DNA of 64,000 bases from Lithodes maja (taxonomy: Eukaryota; Arthropoda; Malacostraca; Decapoda; Lithodidae), in the NCBI GenBank assembly GCA_037953745.1, contig JBAKBP010000702.1, positions 62,001 to 126,000 of the forward strand, read 5' to 3'. Shown piece after piece: positions 40,934 to 52,029 of the stretch. A model generated the notes under the pieces. It searched no databases, was not told where the DNA came from, and saw nothing but the letters and a program-made list of their open reading frames with translations. The translations under genes and the position numbers were made by a program. The first letter of the stretch is position 1. Every line of letters begins with the position of its first letter.

Positions 40934-41652
40934 TTAACCCTCTCACGACCATAGGACGCAGAGGTTGCCAGATTAGCAATAAGAAAAAGATAACTCTAAC
41001 TGTTATAATTACCTCTCCAAAATTAGTTTTCTGCCCACAGCTAACTCAAAGACAACTGCAGAGGTTGAAGTAAACAAACTAAAGGTTTCTAAATACCCCT
41101 GATGGTAACAAAGGCTTTAACCCTCCTGGCCCGGTTGTCATTTTAAAATGACACCACGAATTAAGGGCAGGAGCCCGGGTGTCATTTTAAAATCTGTAAG
41201 CTTGAAAGCCTATTCAGCTTGGTCTGAACGCCGTGCGTCCGACGCATGTAAACAAAGCCGATCGTTACGTCACCGCACCTCCGAAAACAAGAAAGAGAAG
41301 ACTCGTTTGTTATTGTATGTCTGTATGTCGTTGTTTCAGTAGTGAAAAGATCGTCATATTGCTAACATCGCCTGCAAGTGCTCTCCACTGAAATCGTCAT
41401 CACAACTGAACCAGTTGACATAGAGAGCTCTACTCAACGCCAGTCTACAGATTGGAAACCGCACTACATTTATAGATGCATGGGAAATTTCTAGCAGTTA
41501 AACTAAACAAAAATACGGTAGCCTAGGCCTAGACGTTTTTCGGCCAGATCGCCCGGGTAGCCCACCCTGTCATTTTGAGAGCCTGCCCGGGCCAGGAGGG
41601 TTAAAGTATCCCTAATAGGCTCAAAATTGCGTCATATGTCAGAGAGGGATAA
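40934..41652. mobile_element. Possible older TTAA element holding MITE B
   Basis: TTAACCCTCTCACGACCATA at 40934 is mirrored by sequence ending GACATATGACGC-like on the other strand at 41652 (TTATCCCTCTCTGACATATG). The right target is TTAT rather than TTAA, so one end has mutated or the match is chance. MITE B sits inside. Confidence 0.5.
41117..41604 (+). mobile_element. piggyBac-type MITE (MITE B)
   Basis: TTAA at 41117-41120 and 41601-41604. Modules start at 41130 (CCCGGTTGTCATTTTAAAAT) and 41174 (CCCGGGTGTCATTTTAAAAT), 44 bp apart; the first contains the perfect palindrome GTCATTTTAAAATGAC. The interior carries the shared GTCCGACGCATGTAAAC block. It is almost identical to MITE D. Confidence 0.92.
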
Positions 41653-41734
41653 ACTAAAGTTACTAAACGGATACTTTGTTACTACATCTACCGCATGCTC
41701 AGTGCTTTTAACCTAAGAAGTGCGCACCGTATGT

Positions 41735-42236
41735 AGTGAACACCATGCCCTGGTGCGGACCTATTTCACTGTTTCCATCACTAAAATCGTTATTTTACCA
41801 TAAATATCATTAATACTTATCCATATGTGCCTATTTTACGTTTAATATGAAGATATTAACATGTTACAACAATAAAACAAGTGGAAACAGTGTTTGGCTG
41901 GTCAAAATCGTGAAATGAGAGCGAGAGTTACATTCATCAAGTGTGAGCCAGCCTGGCCTACATCCACCCCTCACGATGCCTGGAGAGACACTGACGTCTC
42001 TCTCCTTATCGCTTGCTCTTTCTCACGCTTGGTAACACATATGACCACGCCCTGCTAGCAACTCGCTATTGTTAGCACGAAAATATACCTAAGAATAAAG
42101 GAATAACAGGGAAAATAGGTGATAATTGAAGGGGGGGGGGGGGGGGGGGGGGGGAAGGAGGGGACGTGGAGGAGTGATATGTGGCATGGTCAAGGGGCAA
42201 CAAAAAAAAATAAAAAAATAAATAAAAATAAAAAGT
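41735..42236 (+). repeat. Unclassified repeat R, copy 1
   Basis: About 500 bp, matching 55560-56070 in reverse orientation: both share CACTAAAAT, TTAGCACGAAAATATACCT, AATAACAGGGAAAATAGGTG and an A-rich end (AAAAAAAAATAAAAAAATAA). The A-rich end and lack of terminal inverted repeats suggest a SINE or other retroposon. A 24-base poly-G tract lies inside at 42131-42154. Confidence 0.65.
42131..42154 (+). repeat. Poly-G tract of 24 bases
   Basis: Uninterrupted run of G inside repeat R; the other copy of the repeat has no run at this point. Confidence 0.9.
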
Positions 42237-42240
42237 TTCA

Positions 42241-43418
42241 ATTGCTACTGGGGTGTTTTAAAAAACAAATTAGGCCTAGGATCATAAGAGTCTTCCCGAA
42301 GTGGCCCAGTAAAACTCATAAGTCTCTCCCCGCACTTGATGCGTTAATACTCGGTCAAATGGACAAATATATATAGTATAAATAGCTCATCTGAAATACG
42401 TTGTAACCATTAACTATGTAGACAAAAAAAGTAGCCTAACCAATGTGATTTGTTATATAAACTAAGCATCATTACAACCTACTAGGCTATTAAAAAGACA
42501 ACTCATGTCTCAAATAACTCTTCTACTTGTTAAATGCATTTGAAAATAATGGTTCACTTGTGATTCCTTATATATTGTAAGCTATAGTCCAGTGTCGTGG
42601 GAGGGAGTGTCGATTTTGCTCTCCGGTATAGGGCATTTTACCATGGAGATAAATAGATAATACTTGGCAAGCGGACCTAGTTCGTCATAGTGAATACATT
42701 GAGTACAACAAATATTAAATTACGACCAGGATAGTGAAGAAAAGCCTGTTTTAGTGTTGTTCCAACGGTTTTTCAAGTAGGTGGCCAGGAAGAAAGGCTG
42801 ACCTGGCGAAAATCGAATTGCCATGCACGTCGATCGTAATAATATATACGCGTTTCCTCTGAGCGTATATCAATAGTGGATTCTCCAGTAGTACCAATAA
42901 TTAAATTTAAAGTGAAATCCAATTATGTAAAAGAGTTAAAAGTGATCAAGTGAAAACAAATGAAAATCTAGAGTGAAAAATACAAATGATCACCCACCCA
43001 GTGCCAACACTCCCGGCGCGGCCACATAGTGCCTCCCTCCTCACGACACCCTCTCCCTAGACCCAACTAGTACCGAACTAAACATTCAAATACCTGGTGA
43101 GATACACAAATAATAGACAAACTTCCCAGCCCTCCTGTCGATATATTTTGGTCCACAAAAAAAAATATCATACAGCCTAAAAGATAAACCTTTAAACAGC
43201 CGTATGTTGAAATACGAATACCAATAAAATTGCCTACCTCCAACCCCTCTCCTGGTGACCTTGACACCCGACACACAACGCCGACACCACCCCGGCTCCC
43301 TCAGGTTCCTCCACACACAGCTTCTTATGCATCACAGTACTCCACACTCACCACCTCGATATATAAATCAGTAAAGAAAAAGAGAAAATAAGGAAAATAA
43401 GCTAAACTACAATCAAAG
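42241..43418 (+). other. Probable LINE E 5' region and flank
   Basis: AT-rich sequence, then a C-rich part (43000-43330) before the first LINE E Met. I place the LINE E 5' untranslated region in the right part, but nothing marks its start. No other gene seen. Confidence 0.4.
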
Positions 43419-43640
43419 ATGGATACCAATAAATGTACTAAATGCAAGGTAAAGTCCGAGGACCAAAATGCCAAATGTGAGGAATGTAAATTGCAATTTC
43501 ATGTGCAATGTATGGGCAAGCACAACAAAGGAAAAAAAAGGACTAACATGTGTAAATTGCTTCAATGAATTAAATGAGCTTAAACTAAAGAAAATGCTGA
43601 AAGACGCACCTGTTATGCTACAAGAAGAATTTACTGATGT
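43419..43640 (+). pseudogene. LINE E ORF1, PHD-like finger
   Basis: MDTNKCTKCKVKSEDQNAKC then EECKLQFHVQC forms the C-x2-C...C-x2-C...H-x2-C pattern of a PHD-type finger. A one-base slip near 43535 moves the reading to LTCVNCFNELNELKLKKMLK. A stop follows. Dead. Confidence 0.7.
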
Positions 43641-43803
43641 ACAGTAATGGAGAAAATTGGCCAGAAAGTCCAAATGGCCTTGCTAAATGAAAATATTTCA
43701 CCCCATTCTGACAACAAAACACAGTCAGTCCCCAACAAATTTAACATCATACTCGTGATTCATAGAAGATCTTAGTTACTGGCTGTCCCACTACAGCGAT
43801 ACA

Positions 43804-44640
43804 TTGTCACCTATGTGCGCACACTCTCCCTCACGCACAAATACCCATAACTCTCAGCCCCCTACACCCCCACGTAACTCTCAACCTCACACCACCCCAC
43901 ATGACTCTCAACCTCAATTGCCCCCACATTGCCCTTCACAACCAACCACTCCCCCACAAGTTACCTCTCAGCCACCTCCGCCCCCTCCACCCTCTATCTG
44001 CCCAACCGAGACCCTTATGTCACCCCAAACCACCACCCAGGCAAGACTTTATTTTGTACCCAACTCCCCCGAGCAACAACATCGTAAGAGGAATGAAGGA
44101 GATAGCCCTCAAAATCAAAACCAACTGCCATCTACCACAACCACGGCAGTACAGGGTGCCCCAACCACAACCAATACAGCTTCACCTGTATGCAGATATC
44201 ACCTGAAAAGAATGTGCCACTTTGGACCAAAAGGAGAACTTAATGGAGGAAAATGCAGATTTGAGCACCCCAAAATTTGCAACAATATGATCAGAGATGG
44301 CAAATGAAGATTTGGTGAAAACTGCAAATACCACCACCCACCCCTCTGCCAGTCATCACTAGAGAGTAAGAAATGCTATGATAACAAATGCTCAGATTTC
44401 CATATTAGGGGGACTTGGAGGATAGCCAGAAACAACACAAATGCTAACCAAAAAAACTCTCCAGTTTTGCGAGGACGAGACAGAGGAAGAAGACACTATG
44501 GGAAATGGCAGAACAAGATGAACATGCGAGAATTGGAAGAACAAATAGCCCAGCTAGAGTACCTCCTGTCCTCCCGAGCGTGGCACAAGGATGTGCTCTA
44601 CGAGCAACACCAAATATCCCCCGAGGACTACTAGGTACAC
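43804..44640 (+). pseudogene. LINE E ORF1, Pro-rich and CCCH finger part
   Basis: A proline/glutamine-rich region precedes a Cys/His-rich part: CRYHLKRMCHFGPKGELNGG KCRFEHP, then RFGENCKYHHPPLCQ and CYDNKCSDFH. This looks like a row of CCCH-type zinc fingers, usually RNA-binding. A TGA at 44305 interrupts it where an Arg codon (CGA) is likely ancestral. The last part (MRELEEQIAQLEYLL) is a short coiled coil ending at a stop near 44634. Confidence 0.75.
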
Positions 44641-44772
44641 ATAGTAGCCCCTCCCCCGTCTTGTTTGCAAACATCCAAGGTCTTAAAAATAGAACCACAA
44701 ACAAAGTACCATTTATTAGGGGCCTGCTAGAAGAAGGAAACGCTATATTTGCGGCTCTCACAGAAACCCACA
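44505..44772 (+). CDS. LINE E ORF2, start of endonuclease
   Basis: Overlaps the end of ORF1 in another frame. VLFANIQGLKNRTTNKVPFI and FAALTETHI are the first two APE-endonuclease motifs. The TTAA of MITE C falls in the Ile-Lys codons right after TETH. Confidence 0.8.
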
Positions 44773-45259
44773 TTAACCCTTCAAACCCGGTTGGTACACA
44801 CGTGTACCATTTTTTTTTGGCCCCAGGAACCCGGGTGGTACTACATTGTACCATTGCTTGAAAGCCTGTGAGCTTCGTGTGCGAGGCGTCGGTCCGACGC
44901 ATGTAAACAACAGCCGGCTGGACCGACGCTCCGCATCTCCGGCCACAAGAAGGAGAGCGTCGCTTGTTCGTGTGTGCCTGTATGTTGTTGTTCAGTATCG
45001 AAAAGTGGTGTAAAGTGGCTGGTTTGGCCATAAAGTTATCTCCAATGAAATCATCATCACAGCTCACCCAGTTGACTTAGAGAGCTCTACTTAAGGCCAT
45101 TTTACAGGTAAATAACACAGCTACGCTTGGGGATGCGCGGGAATGCGGGAAGCAGTCTGATTAACGAATATACGGTAGCCTAGCCTAGACGTTTTTCGGC
45201 CAAAACACCCGGATTTCGAGGAATATATATATAATATATAGCCGGGGCCGGAGGGTTAA
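44773..45259 (+). mobile_element. piggyBac-type MITE (MITE C)
   Basis: TTAA at 44773-44776 and 45256-45259. Taking out the element and one TTAA restores the LINE E endonuclease frame (TETHI-KDQADSEVWIPGY). Modules start at 44786 (CCCGGTTGGTACACACGTGT) and 44830 (CCCGGGTGGTACTACATTGT), 44 bp apart. Its left ~90 bp is nearly the 5' end of piggyBac copy 2. Confidence 0.94.
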
Positions 45260-45906
45260 AGATCAGGCAGATAGTGAAGTATGGATTCCTGGTTATAACC
45301 TACATAGGGCGGACAGAACGCATAGAACTCGTGGAGGTGTAGCCTTGTACATTCATGACTCGCTGATATCTACTGAATTTCTAAATAACAGTAACGAAGT
45401 AGTAGAAATACTTGGGAGTTAAAATAGAATCCCTAAACCTAGCAGTTATTGTTACATACAGACCTCCTGACTCTTCCTTAGAAGAATTCAAAACCCAACT
45501 CAACATGATAAAATCAGAAGTGGAAGCCCTGGGAAACCCGACACCAAATATTATGTGGTTAGGAGATTTTAACCTTCCAAACATCAAGTGGAGGCAACTA
45601 GAAGACCAAGTAGTGTCAAACGCTAGAGAAGCAAATGCAAGAGAACTATTTAATCTTTGCGACTTTTTTAGTCTTAACCAGCATATTACCGAACCCACAC
45701 GTGAAAACAATATCTTAGACCTTGTCATCACTAATAATGACAACCTAGTACACAGTGTTAACATATCGGACACAACATACTCAGATCATAAATTAATTGA
45801 GATCAAAACAACCCTAGCATGTGTACAGAACACCACAGAAACTAGACCAAAAACTGGTCCATTCAGCAAATTTAACTTCAATAGCAAAAATATTAGGTGG
45901 GATGAG
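45260..45906 (+). pseudogene. LINE E ORF2, rest of endonuclease
   Basis: GGVALYIHDSLISTEF, VTYRPPDSSLEEF, IMWLGDFNLPNIKWRQLED and YSDHKLIEIKT are the remaining APE motifs. A one-base frameshift near 45408 breaks it. The frame is then cut at NIRWDE by the LINE F fragment and resumes with MEEIDWEDL. Confidence 0.8.
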
Positions 45907-46345
45907 ACCTTTCGTATCATTAACTCCCGCCCACTCACCAACTCTCTGCAATCTCTCTCTCTCCGCCGCAATGTTGCATCTCTCTCGCTATTCTATCGCT
46001 ACTATAATAATCAGTGTTCCTCAGAGCTTTCCCAGTGTATACCACCTCCTTTACGTAGGGCACGTGGTACCCGTCTTGCAACTCAATCCCACCCCTACTC
46101 TGTGCAACTCTCCAACCCAAGAGTGAAACGTTACTCTCAAACTTTCTTCTACTCAACAGCTGAGCTCTGGAACTCTCTCCCAGAATCAGTCTTTCCCTCT
46201 TCCTATGACTTAAATTGCTTCAAACTCTGTGTGTCCAGGCATTTTGGCTCGAACGTCCCTTGATTTTGGCCCTGTCACTCTTTCAACTATGGGGGGAGGC
46301 ACTCGCTACAGGCAGTTCTGCCTTTTGCCTCCCTCAATCACATGG
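45907..46345 (+). mobile_element. LINE F 3' fragment, uninterrupted copy
   Basis: 5'-truncated LINE F end inserted in LINE E: INSRPLTNSLQSLSLRRNVA, AELWNSLPESVFPSSYDLNC, then the 3' tail ending in an A run. It has the intact TTAA at 46210-46213 into which MITE A is inserted in the copy at 338-1629. Confidence 0.85.
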
Positions 46346-47509
46346 GAAAAAAAAAAATGGAAGAAATAGACTGGGAAGATTTAATGAACAACCGGACACC
46401 ATCAGAATGCCTAGTCCTATTAACGGAAACCATGACCCAAATCTGTAGCCACCACATACCAGAAAGACAAACAAGACGAAGAAGCAAACAAGAACGGGAA
46501 AGAAGGAAGCTGTACAGAAGAAGAAAATTACTAACACAAAGACGCACACAACAAAGTCTACAGGAAAGACAAAAGATCCAAATAGATAGAGAAATTGTGG
46601 AAATTGAACAACGACTAAGAATCTCCTATGAGCTACAACAAATAGAAGAGGAGAGCAAAGCTATTGCAAGCATAAAGGAAAACTCCAAGTACTTCTTTTC
46701 ATACGCTAAACATAAAACTAAAACCACATCAAACATCGGGCCCACTAAGTAAAGATGATGGGTCATTCACAGGGGACAAAAAGGAAATGAGTGAACTATT
46801 ACATCTGCAGTATGAAAAAGCCTTCAGTAAGCCTGACGAAACAAAAGCAATCAGAGACCAAAATGAATTTTTCATGAATAATCCCCCCACGGAAACCCCC
46901 CAGATTCTGGACATTAATTTCGGACCAAAAGATATAGCAGAAGCCATCGCCAACATGCCATCCCACTCGGCACCAGGCCCGGACTCCTGGAGTTCAATCC
47001 TAATAAAGAAATGTAAGGAAAACCTCTCAAAACCCCTGGCTATAATGTGGAGAAGGAGTCTAGACACTGGAGAAATACCGGATAGTTTGAAAAACGCAAT
47101 AATTGCCCCTTTGCATAAAGGAGGAAGTAAAGCACTACCAAAAAACTATCGCCGAGTCTAGACACTGGAGAAATACCGGATAGTTTGAAAAACGCAATAA
47201 TTGCCCCTTTGCATAAAGGAGGGAGTAAAGCACTACCAAAAAACTATCGCCCAGTAGCTCTGACTTCCCACATCATTAATATTTTCGAGCGAGTCCTGCG
47301 AGGCAAAATCTCAACATTTATGGAAAAAAATGAACTACACAACTCTGGTCAACATGGGTTCAGAGCAGGAAGATCATGTCTCTCGCAACTATTGAAACAC
47401 TACGACAGAATTCTTAAATCCCTAGAAGAAAAGAAAAATGTGGACGTCATCTACACCGATTTTGCTAAGGCATTTGATAAATGTGATCATGGTATTATTG
47501 CACACAAAC
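46343..47509 (+). pseudogene. LINE E ORF2, linker and first RT motifs
   Basis: A basic, Arg/Lys/Gln-rich linker (RRRSKQERERRKLYRRRKLL) is followed by PSHSAPGPDSWSSILIKKC, DSLKNAIIAPLHKGGSKALP KNYRPVALTS and NVDVIYTDFAKAFDKCDHGI, RT motifs 1-3. A stop at 46750 and a 98-bp duplication disrupt the frame. The catalytic YADD box and everything after it are lost to piggyBac copy 3. Confidence 0.82.
47056..47251 (+). repeat. 98-bp direct tandem duplication
   Basis: GAGTCTAGACACTGGAGAAA begins at 47056 and at 47154; the two 98-bp units are almost identical. As 98 is not a multiple of three it shifts the RT frame. Confidence 0.93.
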
Positions 47510-47944
47510 TTAACCCTCCAACCCTGGCTAGGGTAGATCGTGACTGTACTCTGTGACCAGGGGTTTTGAGGAATTTTGGTCCATGTTGATTCACCTGTTA
47601 CTCCTGAAATACATGACACAAAGTTATAAAAAAAAAAAAAAAAAATTGCACAAACCTTCATGTGTAGAATGCCGTTGAGTAGAGGTCTCTAGCCCAAGTG
47701 ATTGCATAATGGCGAGCGCGGGAAGTGGAGTGATTTTTATGCGGGAAAATCTTCCCGCGTTCGGATGCGTCGCCTTGGCCCAGGCCCCGGCTTGGCTAAC
47801 CTACTGCGCACTTAGCCACTCGTCGCGCCAGAGTTTTTACCTCCCGGAGGCGATTTTATTTATTGATAGTGATGTTATTATAGTTATTTGGAGTCCAATT
47901 ATATAAAATATGTGTATTAGGCTATCATTGTCACTAATATTTCA

Positions 47945-48600
47945 CATTTTCACTCGATACCGTAGTTTTTATGAGTAATTGAGGCTGGTTATTGTTATAT
48001 TACGCACTGATTATTCGTTATCACAGGTGTTTATTATACTTTGGCCATCTAATATTAGTTCGTGTGTCACTTTCACTTTGGTAAATATGCTTGAGAGATT
48101 GTCACTGTCACTGACAATGCTCATTTTCACTTGATACGGTACATTTTATTAGTAATTGAGGTAGGTTATTGTTATATTAGGCAGTGATTATTCGTTATCA
48201 CAGGTGTTTATTATACTTTGGCCATCTAATATTACTTCGTGTGTCACTTTCACTTTGGTAAATATGCTTGAGAGAGTGTTACTGTCACTGATAATGCTCA
48301 TTTTCACTTGATACGGTACATTTTATTAGTAATTGAGGTAGGTTATTGTTATATTAGGCAGTGATTATTCGTTATCACAGGTGTTTATTATACTTTGGCC
48401 ATCTAATATTACTTCGTGTGTCACTTTCACTTTGGTAAAAATGCTTGAGAGTGTCACTGTCACTGATAATGCTCATTTTCACTTGATACGGTAAATTTTA
48501 TTAGTAATTGAGGTAGGTTATTGTTATATTAGGCAGTGATTATTCGTTATCACAGGTGTTTATTATACTTTGGCCATCTAATATTATGTCATGTGTCACT
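47945..48600. repeat. 177-bp tandem repeat in piggyBac copy 3
   Basis: Landmarks at 47955, 48132, 48309 and 48484 give spacings of 177, 177 and 175 bp, about 3.7 units, one more than in copies 1 and 2. Copy number therefore varies between copies. Confidence 0.93.
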
Positions 48601-48793
48601 TTCACTTAGTTATATGCTTTGTAAACGTTTTATATACAATTTATTGTGTCTTTTTTCACTTATTTATATATGTTTTCATAATACATGACTTTTTTATCAC
48701 AATACATTGTTTTATTTCCACTATACATACATTTATTTATTTCCTATATACATACATATTGTCAGTCTTTGGTACTTTCACTATGATTATTAG

Positions 48794-49867
48794 TTAGTAC
48801 TCCTGCTTGGTGTGGTACTCCGCAAAGCACGGTATAGCACATAGTGACACCTGGCACTCCACACACTGCATGGTGGTCTTTTTCTGCTTCCTCGGCCTCA
48901 CCTGGCTGTTCCAGCAGACATGGCACCGCCTTCTGCTAATGGTGACTCCATCTCGTTCCAGAGGCAGGTAACCGAGCTTGTGCACATTTAGATACTGTGC
49001 ACACTGCATGCGGTCCTGAACGGGGCGCCCAGGTTGTGCCACTGCCCTCTGTGGCGTAGCATACCTGTCCAGGAGCTCCACCAACACCTGTTTTTGGAAC
49101 CTCCGCAGGCTACTGAACTTCCTGGGTGTGCGCGGATTCCGAAGCCTGTAGATATTGTAGGCATTCAGCATTGACATGTCCACCATGTGCAGAAAGAACT
49201 TTTTGTACCATCTGCACGAGGTACGCAGACAGTCGATGAAGCCTATCTGCATGTCGGACTTGTCCACCAGCCTCATATTTATGTTGTAGTCCATTACAGC
49301 ATCAGGCTTGGTCACCCTGACTTGGGTGCGGCGATCCACCTTGCCAGTCTCAACCATTTCCCCCTTGTGGACGGTGCTCAGGAGGTTGACCTTCCGCTGG
49401 TCGTGCCAGTGGATAGCCAGAATGGGTCCCGACTTCTTCTTGAAGACATCGCCTTTCTTGGTTTTAGGAGGGAAAGTTGGCATGCCCTTCCTTTTCGCTC
49501 TAACTGTGCCTACAGTCCCCGTCTTGCGCTGATGGAGGTACTTTGAGAGAGTGGGGGACGTGTAGTAGTTGTCCGTGTAGAGGACGTGATTCTTCTCAAA
49601 GTACCGGTTCATCATGGCTTGAACCACTGCTCCGCCAAAGCCAATGAGGGGGTCTATTTCCACGTCCCCTTCCTTCCCGCTGTAGACCAGGAAGTCCACG
49701 ACATAGCCAGTTTGGCAATCGCACAGCACAAAGAACTTTATACCAAAGCGATGTCTCTTTGAGGGGATGTACTGCCTGAAGCTCAGCTTTCCCCGGAACA
49801 GCACAAGAGACTCGTCAATACAGATGTTGCAGAAGGGCGTGAAGTATGACGTGAAAAGTTCTCGCAT
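48794..49867 (-). pseudogene. piggyBac transposase, C-terminal 357 residues
   Basis: The open frame starts within the core (MRELFTSYFTPFCNICIDES). It keeps all three Asp sites (CIDESLVLFRG, YTDNYYTSP, RLVDKSDMQ) and the complete Cys-rich end (RRCHVCWNSQVRP ... CVEC ... CAIPCFAEYHTKQEY) with no stop. It documents the intact sequence at the two positions where copies 1 and 2 have nonsense codons (TGG and TCA). The N-terminal part is deleted. Confidence 0.93.
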
Positions 49868-49878
49868 TTCAATCGCAT

Positions 49879-51708
49879 TTTAGGAATGAGTTTGACTGAG
49901 TGTGGCTCAGTCAAGGCTCTAGTTAATTAAATTAGAGGGGTTAATTAAGTTAGTTAAACGTTTGAATAGAAAGAGCGAGTGGTGTGTGAACGTTATTTTC
50001 GGATTCATTCTCATAAATTTGTGTCTTTTATTCAATAAACCGTTTTAAGAGAATGTTCGTTTAATTTATCATTGTTAACTGTTAAATAACATTTTTCAAT
50101 AGACTTAAAATGGGCAAAGCTGCTGGAGTGGATAACATCCCTGGTGAAATGCTGAGATATGGAGGAGAAGAAGCTGTTGACATAATGCATAGGTTATGTA
50201 AATTAGCATGGGAAAAGGAAAGTGTACCAGAGGACTGGAGGAAAGCAGTAATAGTACCCTTGTACAAAGGGAAGGGTAGTAAAGAAGAGTGTAAGAATTA
50301 TAGGGGAATTAGCTTGCTTAGCATACCTGGAAAGGTACACACAAGAGTAGTAACACAGAGGCTACAGAAGATAACGGATGACAAAATAGGCGAGGAACAG
50401 GGAGGTTTCAGAAAGGGCAGGGGCTGCGTTGACCAGATAGCCTCAATGCGATTGTTGGTAGAGAAGTATCTGGCCAAAAACAGAAGACTCTATGCAGCAT
50501 TCATGGATTTGGAAAAAGCCTACGACAAAGTAGACTGGGAGGGCCTGTGGGATGTGTTAACAGTATATGGTGTGGGAGGAAAGTTGCTAATGGCAGTAAA
50601 AATCTTTGTATAGGAATGCAATGGCAAATGTGAAGGTAGGGGATAAGTTAAGTGAAAGTTTTGAGGTCAATGTAGGTGTAAGACAGGGATGTGTCATGTC
50701 AGCTTGGTTGTTCAATATATACATGGATGGAGTGATTAGGGAATGTAGGGGCTGTATCAATGGGTGTGGGAGCTAGACTGGAATCAGAGGGAAGAACATG
50801 GAAGATTTTAACATGCCTATATGCGGACGATGCAGTCCTGTTGGCGGAAAATGCTGAAGAACTTCAGAGAGTGGTCACTGACTTTGACAGGGTATGTGAA
50901 AAGAGAAAGTTAAAGGTCAATGTAGGGAAATGTAAGGTAATGGTGTTTGAGAGAAGAATGCATGAAACTATAGATTTTAAGGAAAAATATAGAATCAAGA
51001 AAGAACACAAGAAAAGTTGTAAAATAAAATTGAAAAATGAAGTACTAGAAGAGGTTGAAAGTTTCAAGTATTTGGGAGCTGTACTATGCAAATATGGTAA
51101 AATGGAGAGTGAGATAAAAGAGAGAAAAATGCAAGGGAGAAAAGTGATTGGAGAACTTGATAGTATTCTCAAAGGAAGAATGGTTAGCCAGGAAGTCAAA
51201 AAGTCACTGAGAAACAGTGTGCTGCTCCCAACACTCTCGTATGGAAGCGAGACATGGACGGCAAGTGACGAGGACCTCTTCAAACGAAGAGCTGTGGAGA
51301 TGAGCTTTTTCAGAATGGCAGCTGGCATGAATAGGCTAGATGGGCCAAGTAATAGGGAAGTGTACGAGTCCTTTGGAATGGAAGAGCAGGCTTTGGGCAT
51401 TGATTGTGGTGTGGTTGAGTGGATAAAGAGAAGTACTTTGAGGTGGTATGGTCATGTTCAGAGAATGGATGAAGACAGAATGCCAAGAAAGATATATGGG
51501 AGTCAGGTGAGTGGAACCGCTAGTAGTGGAAGACCACCTATGGTATGGGAAAAGAAAGTGGAAAAATATATTGAAGAAAAACTTCCACGTAGTGGAAGGG
51601 GCATTGTGGCACGGGCAAAGGAGGCATGTCTTGACAAAGTAGCTTGGAGACGTTTCTGTCATGGCCATCCTCTAGTGGGGGTTTCCCAGGGGGAAGCAAG
51701 GTGTCGGA

Positions 51709-51744
<36 letters not shown>

Positions 51745-52009
51745 ACATTCAATTATCTAAGAACATAGTTCCATCGTGTCAATAATTGACCAGTCTTTAT
51801 ATATATCTATACAAATCTATATACATAAACACCGTTAATCCTGTAAGCTGGCCGAACAACAAAATATACTGTATCGATCGGTATAAATATATTGGATAAG
51901 CGTGTCTTTGATTTGTAGCCCAGGTAATTAATTAAGGAATATTTTCCTTCAGTGATCTTATATCTGAGTAACCCAATTTATATACAAATCAGGGAGGCGA
52001 TCTATTACA
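49879..52009 (+). repeat. 5' LTR, truncated, with RTE LINE inside
   Basis: 49879-50095 equals 59398-59608 with about four differences, and 51745-52009 equals 60108-60375 with about five. The first ~670 bp of the LTR are missing at the junction with piggyBac copy 3. It contains AATAAA (50035) and ends CTATTACA. The TTAA at 50082-50085 is the empty site of MITE E. Confidence 0.9.
50096..51744 (+). mobile_element. RTE-like LINE, 5'-truncated, (GAT)n tail
   Basis: Frame 50110-50610: GKAAGVDNIPGEMLRYGGEE, KNYRGISLLSIPGKVHTRVV, FMDLEKAYDKVDWEGLW. Frame 50760-51713: LYADDAVLLAENAEELQRVV, LPTLSYGSETWTASDEDLFK, LRWYGHVQRMDEDRMPRKIY. A TAG near 50610 and a frameshift near 50755 separate them. It ends in ATGATGATG repeats (51711-51744), as RTE elements do. 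No endonuclease remains. Confidence 0.88.
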
Positions 52010-52011
52010 AC

Positions 52012-52029
52012 TGGCGACCGTGACAGGAC
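52012..52029 (+). promoter_or_regulatory. Primer-binding site
   Basis: TGGCGACCGTGACAGGAC starts two bases after the 5' LTR end, the place where a tRNA 3' end primes minus-strand DNA. The matching tRNA cannot be named from this alone. Confidence 0.7.

Larger units (their letters stand above)
43419..47509 (+). mobile_element. LINE E, decayed and 3'-cut
   Basis: Plus-strand two-ORF LINE: ORF1 pieces at 43419-44640, endonuclease at 44505-44772 and 45260-45906, linker and RT at 46343-47509. It is interrupted by MITE C (44773-45259) and a LINE F fragment (45907-46345), carries a 98-bp internal duplication, and ends where piggyBac copy 3 begins. The rest of the RT is absent. Confidence 0.85.
47510..49868 (-). 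mobile_element. piggyBac element, copy 3, 5'-truncated
   Basis: The TTAA at 47510-47513 and the 3' terminus TTAACCCTCCAACCCTGG match copy 2. The element stops at about 49868 inside the transposase core, where it meets part of a gypsy LTR. The 5' end, module pair and N-terminal two-thirds of the gene are lost. Confidence 0.92.
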
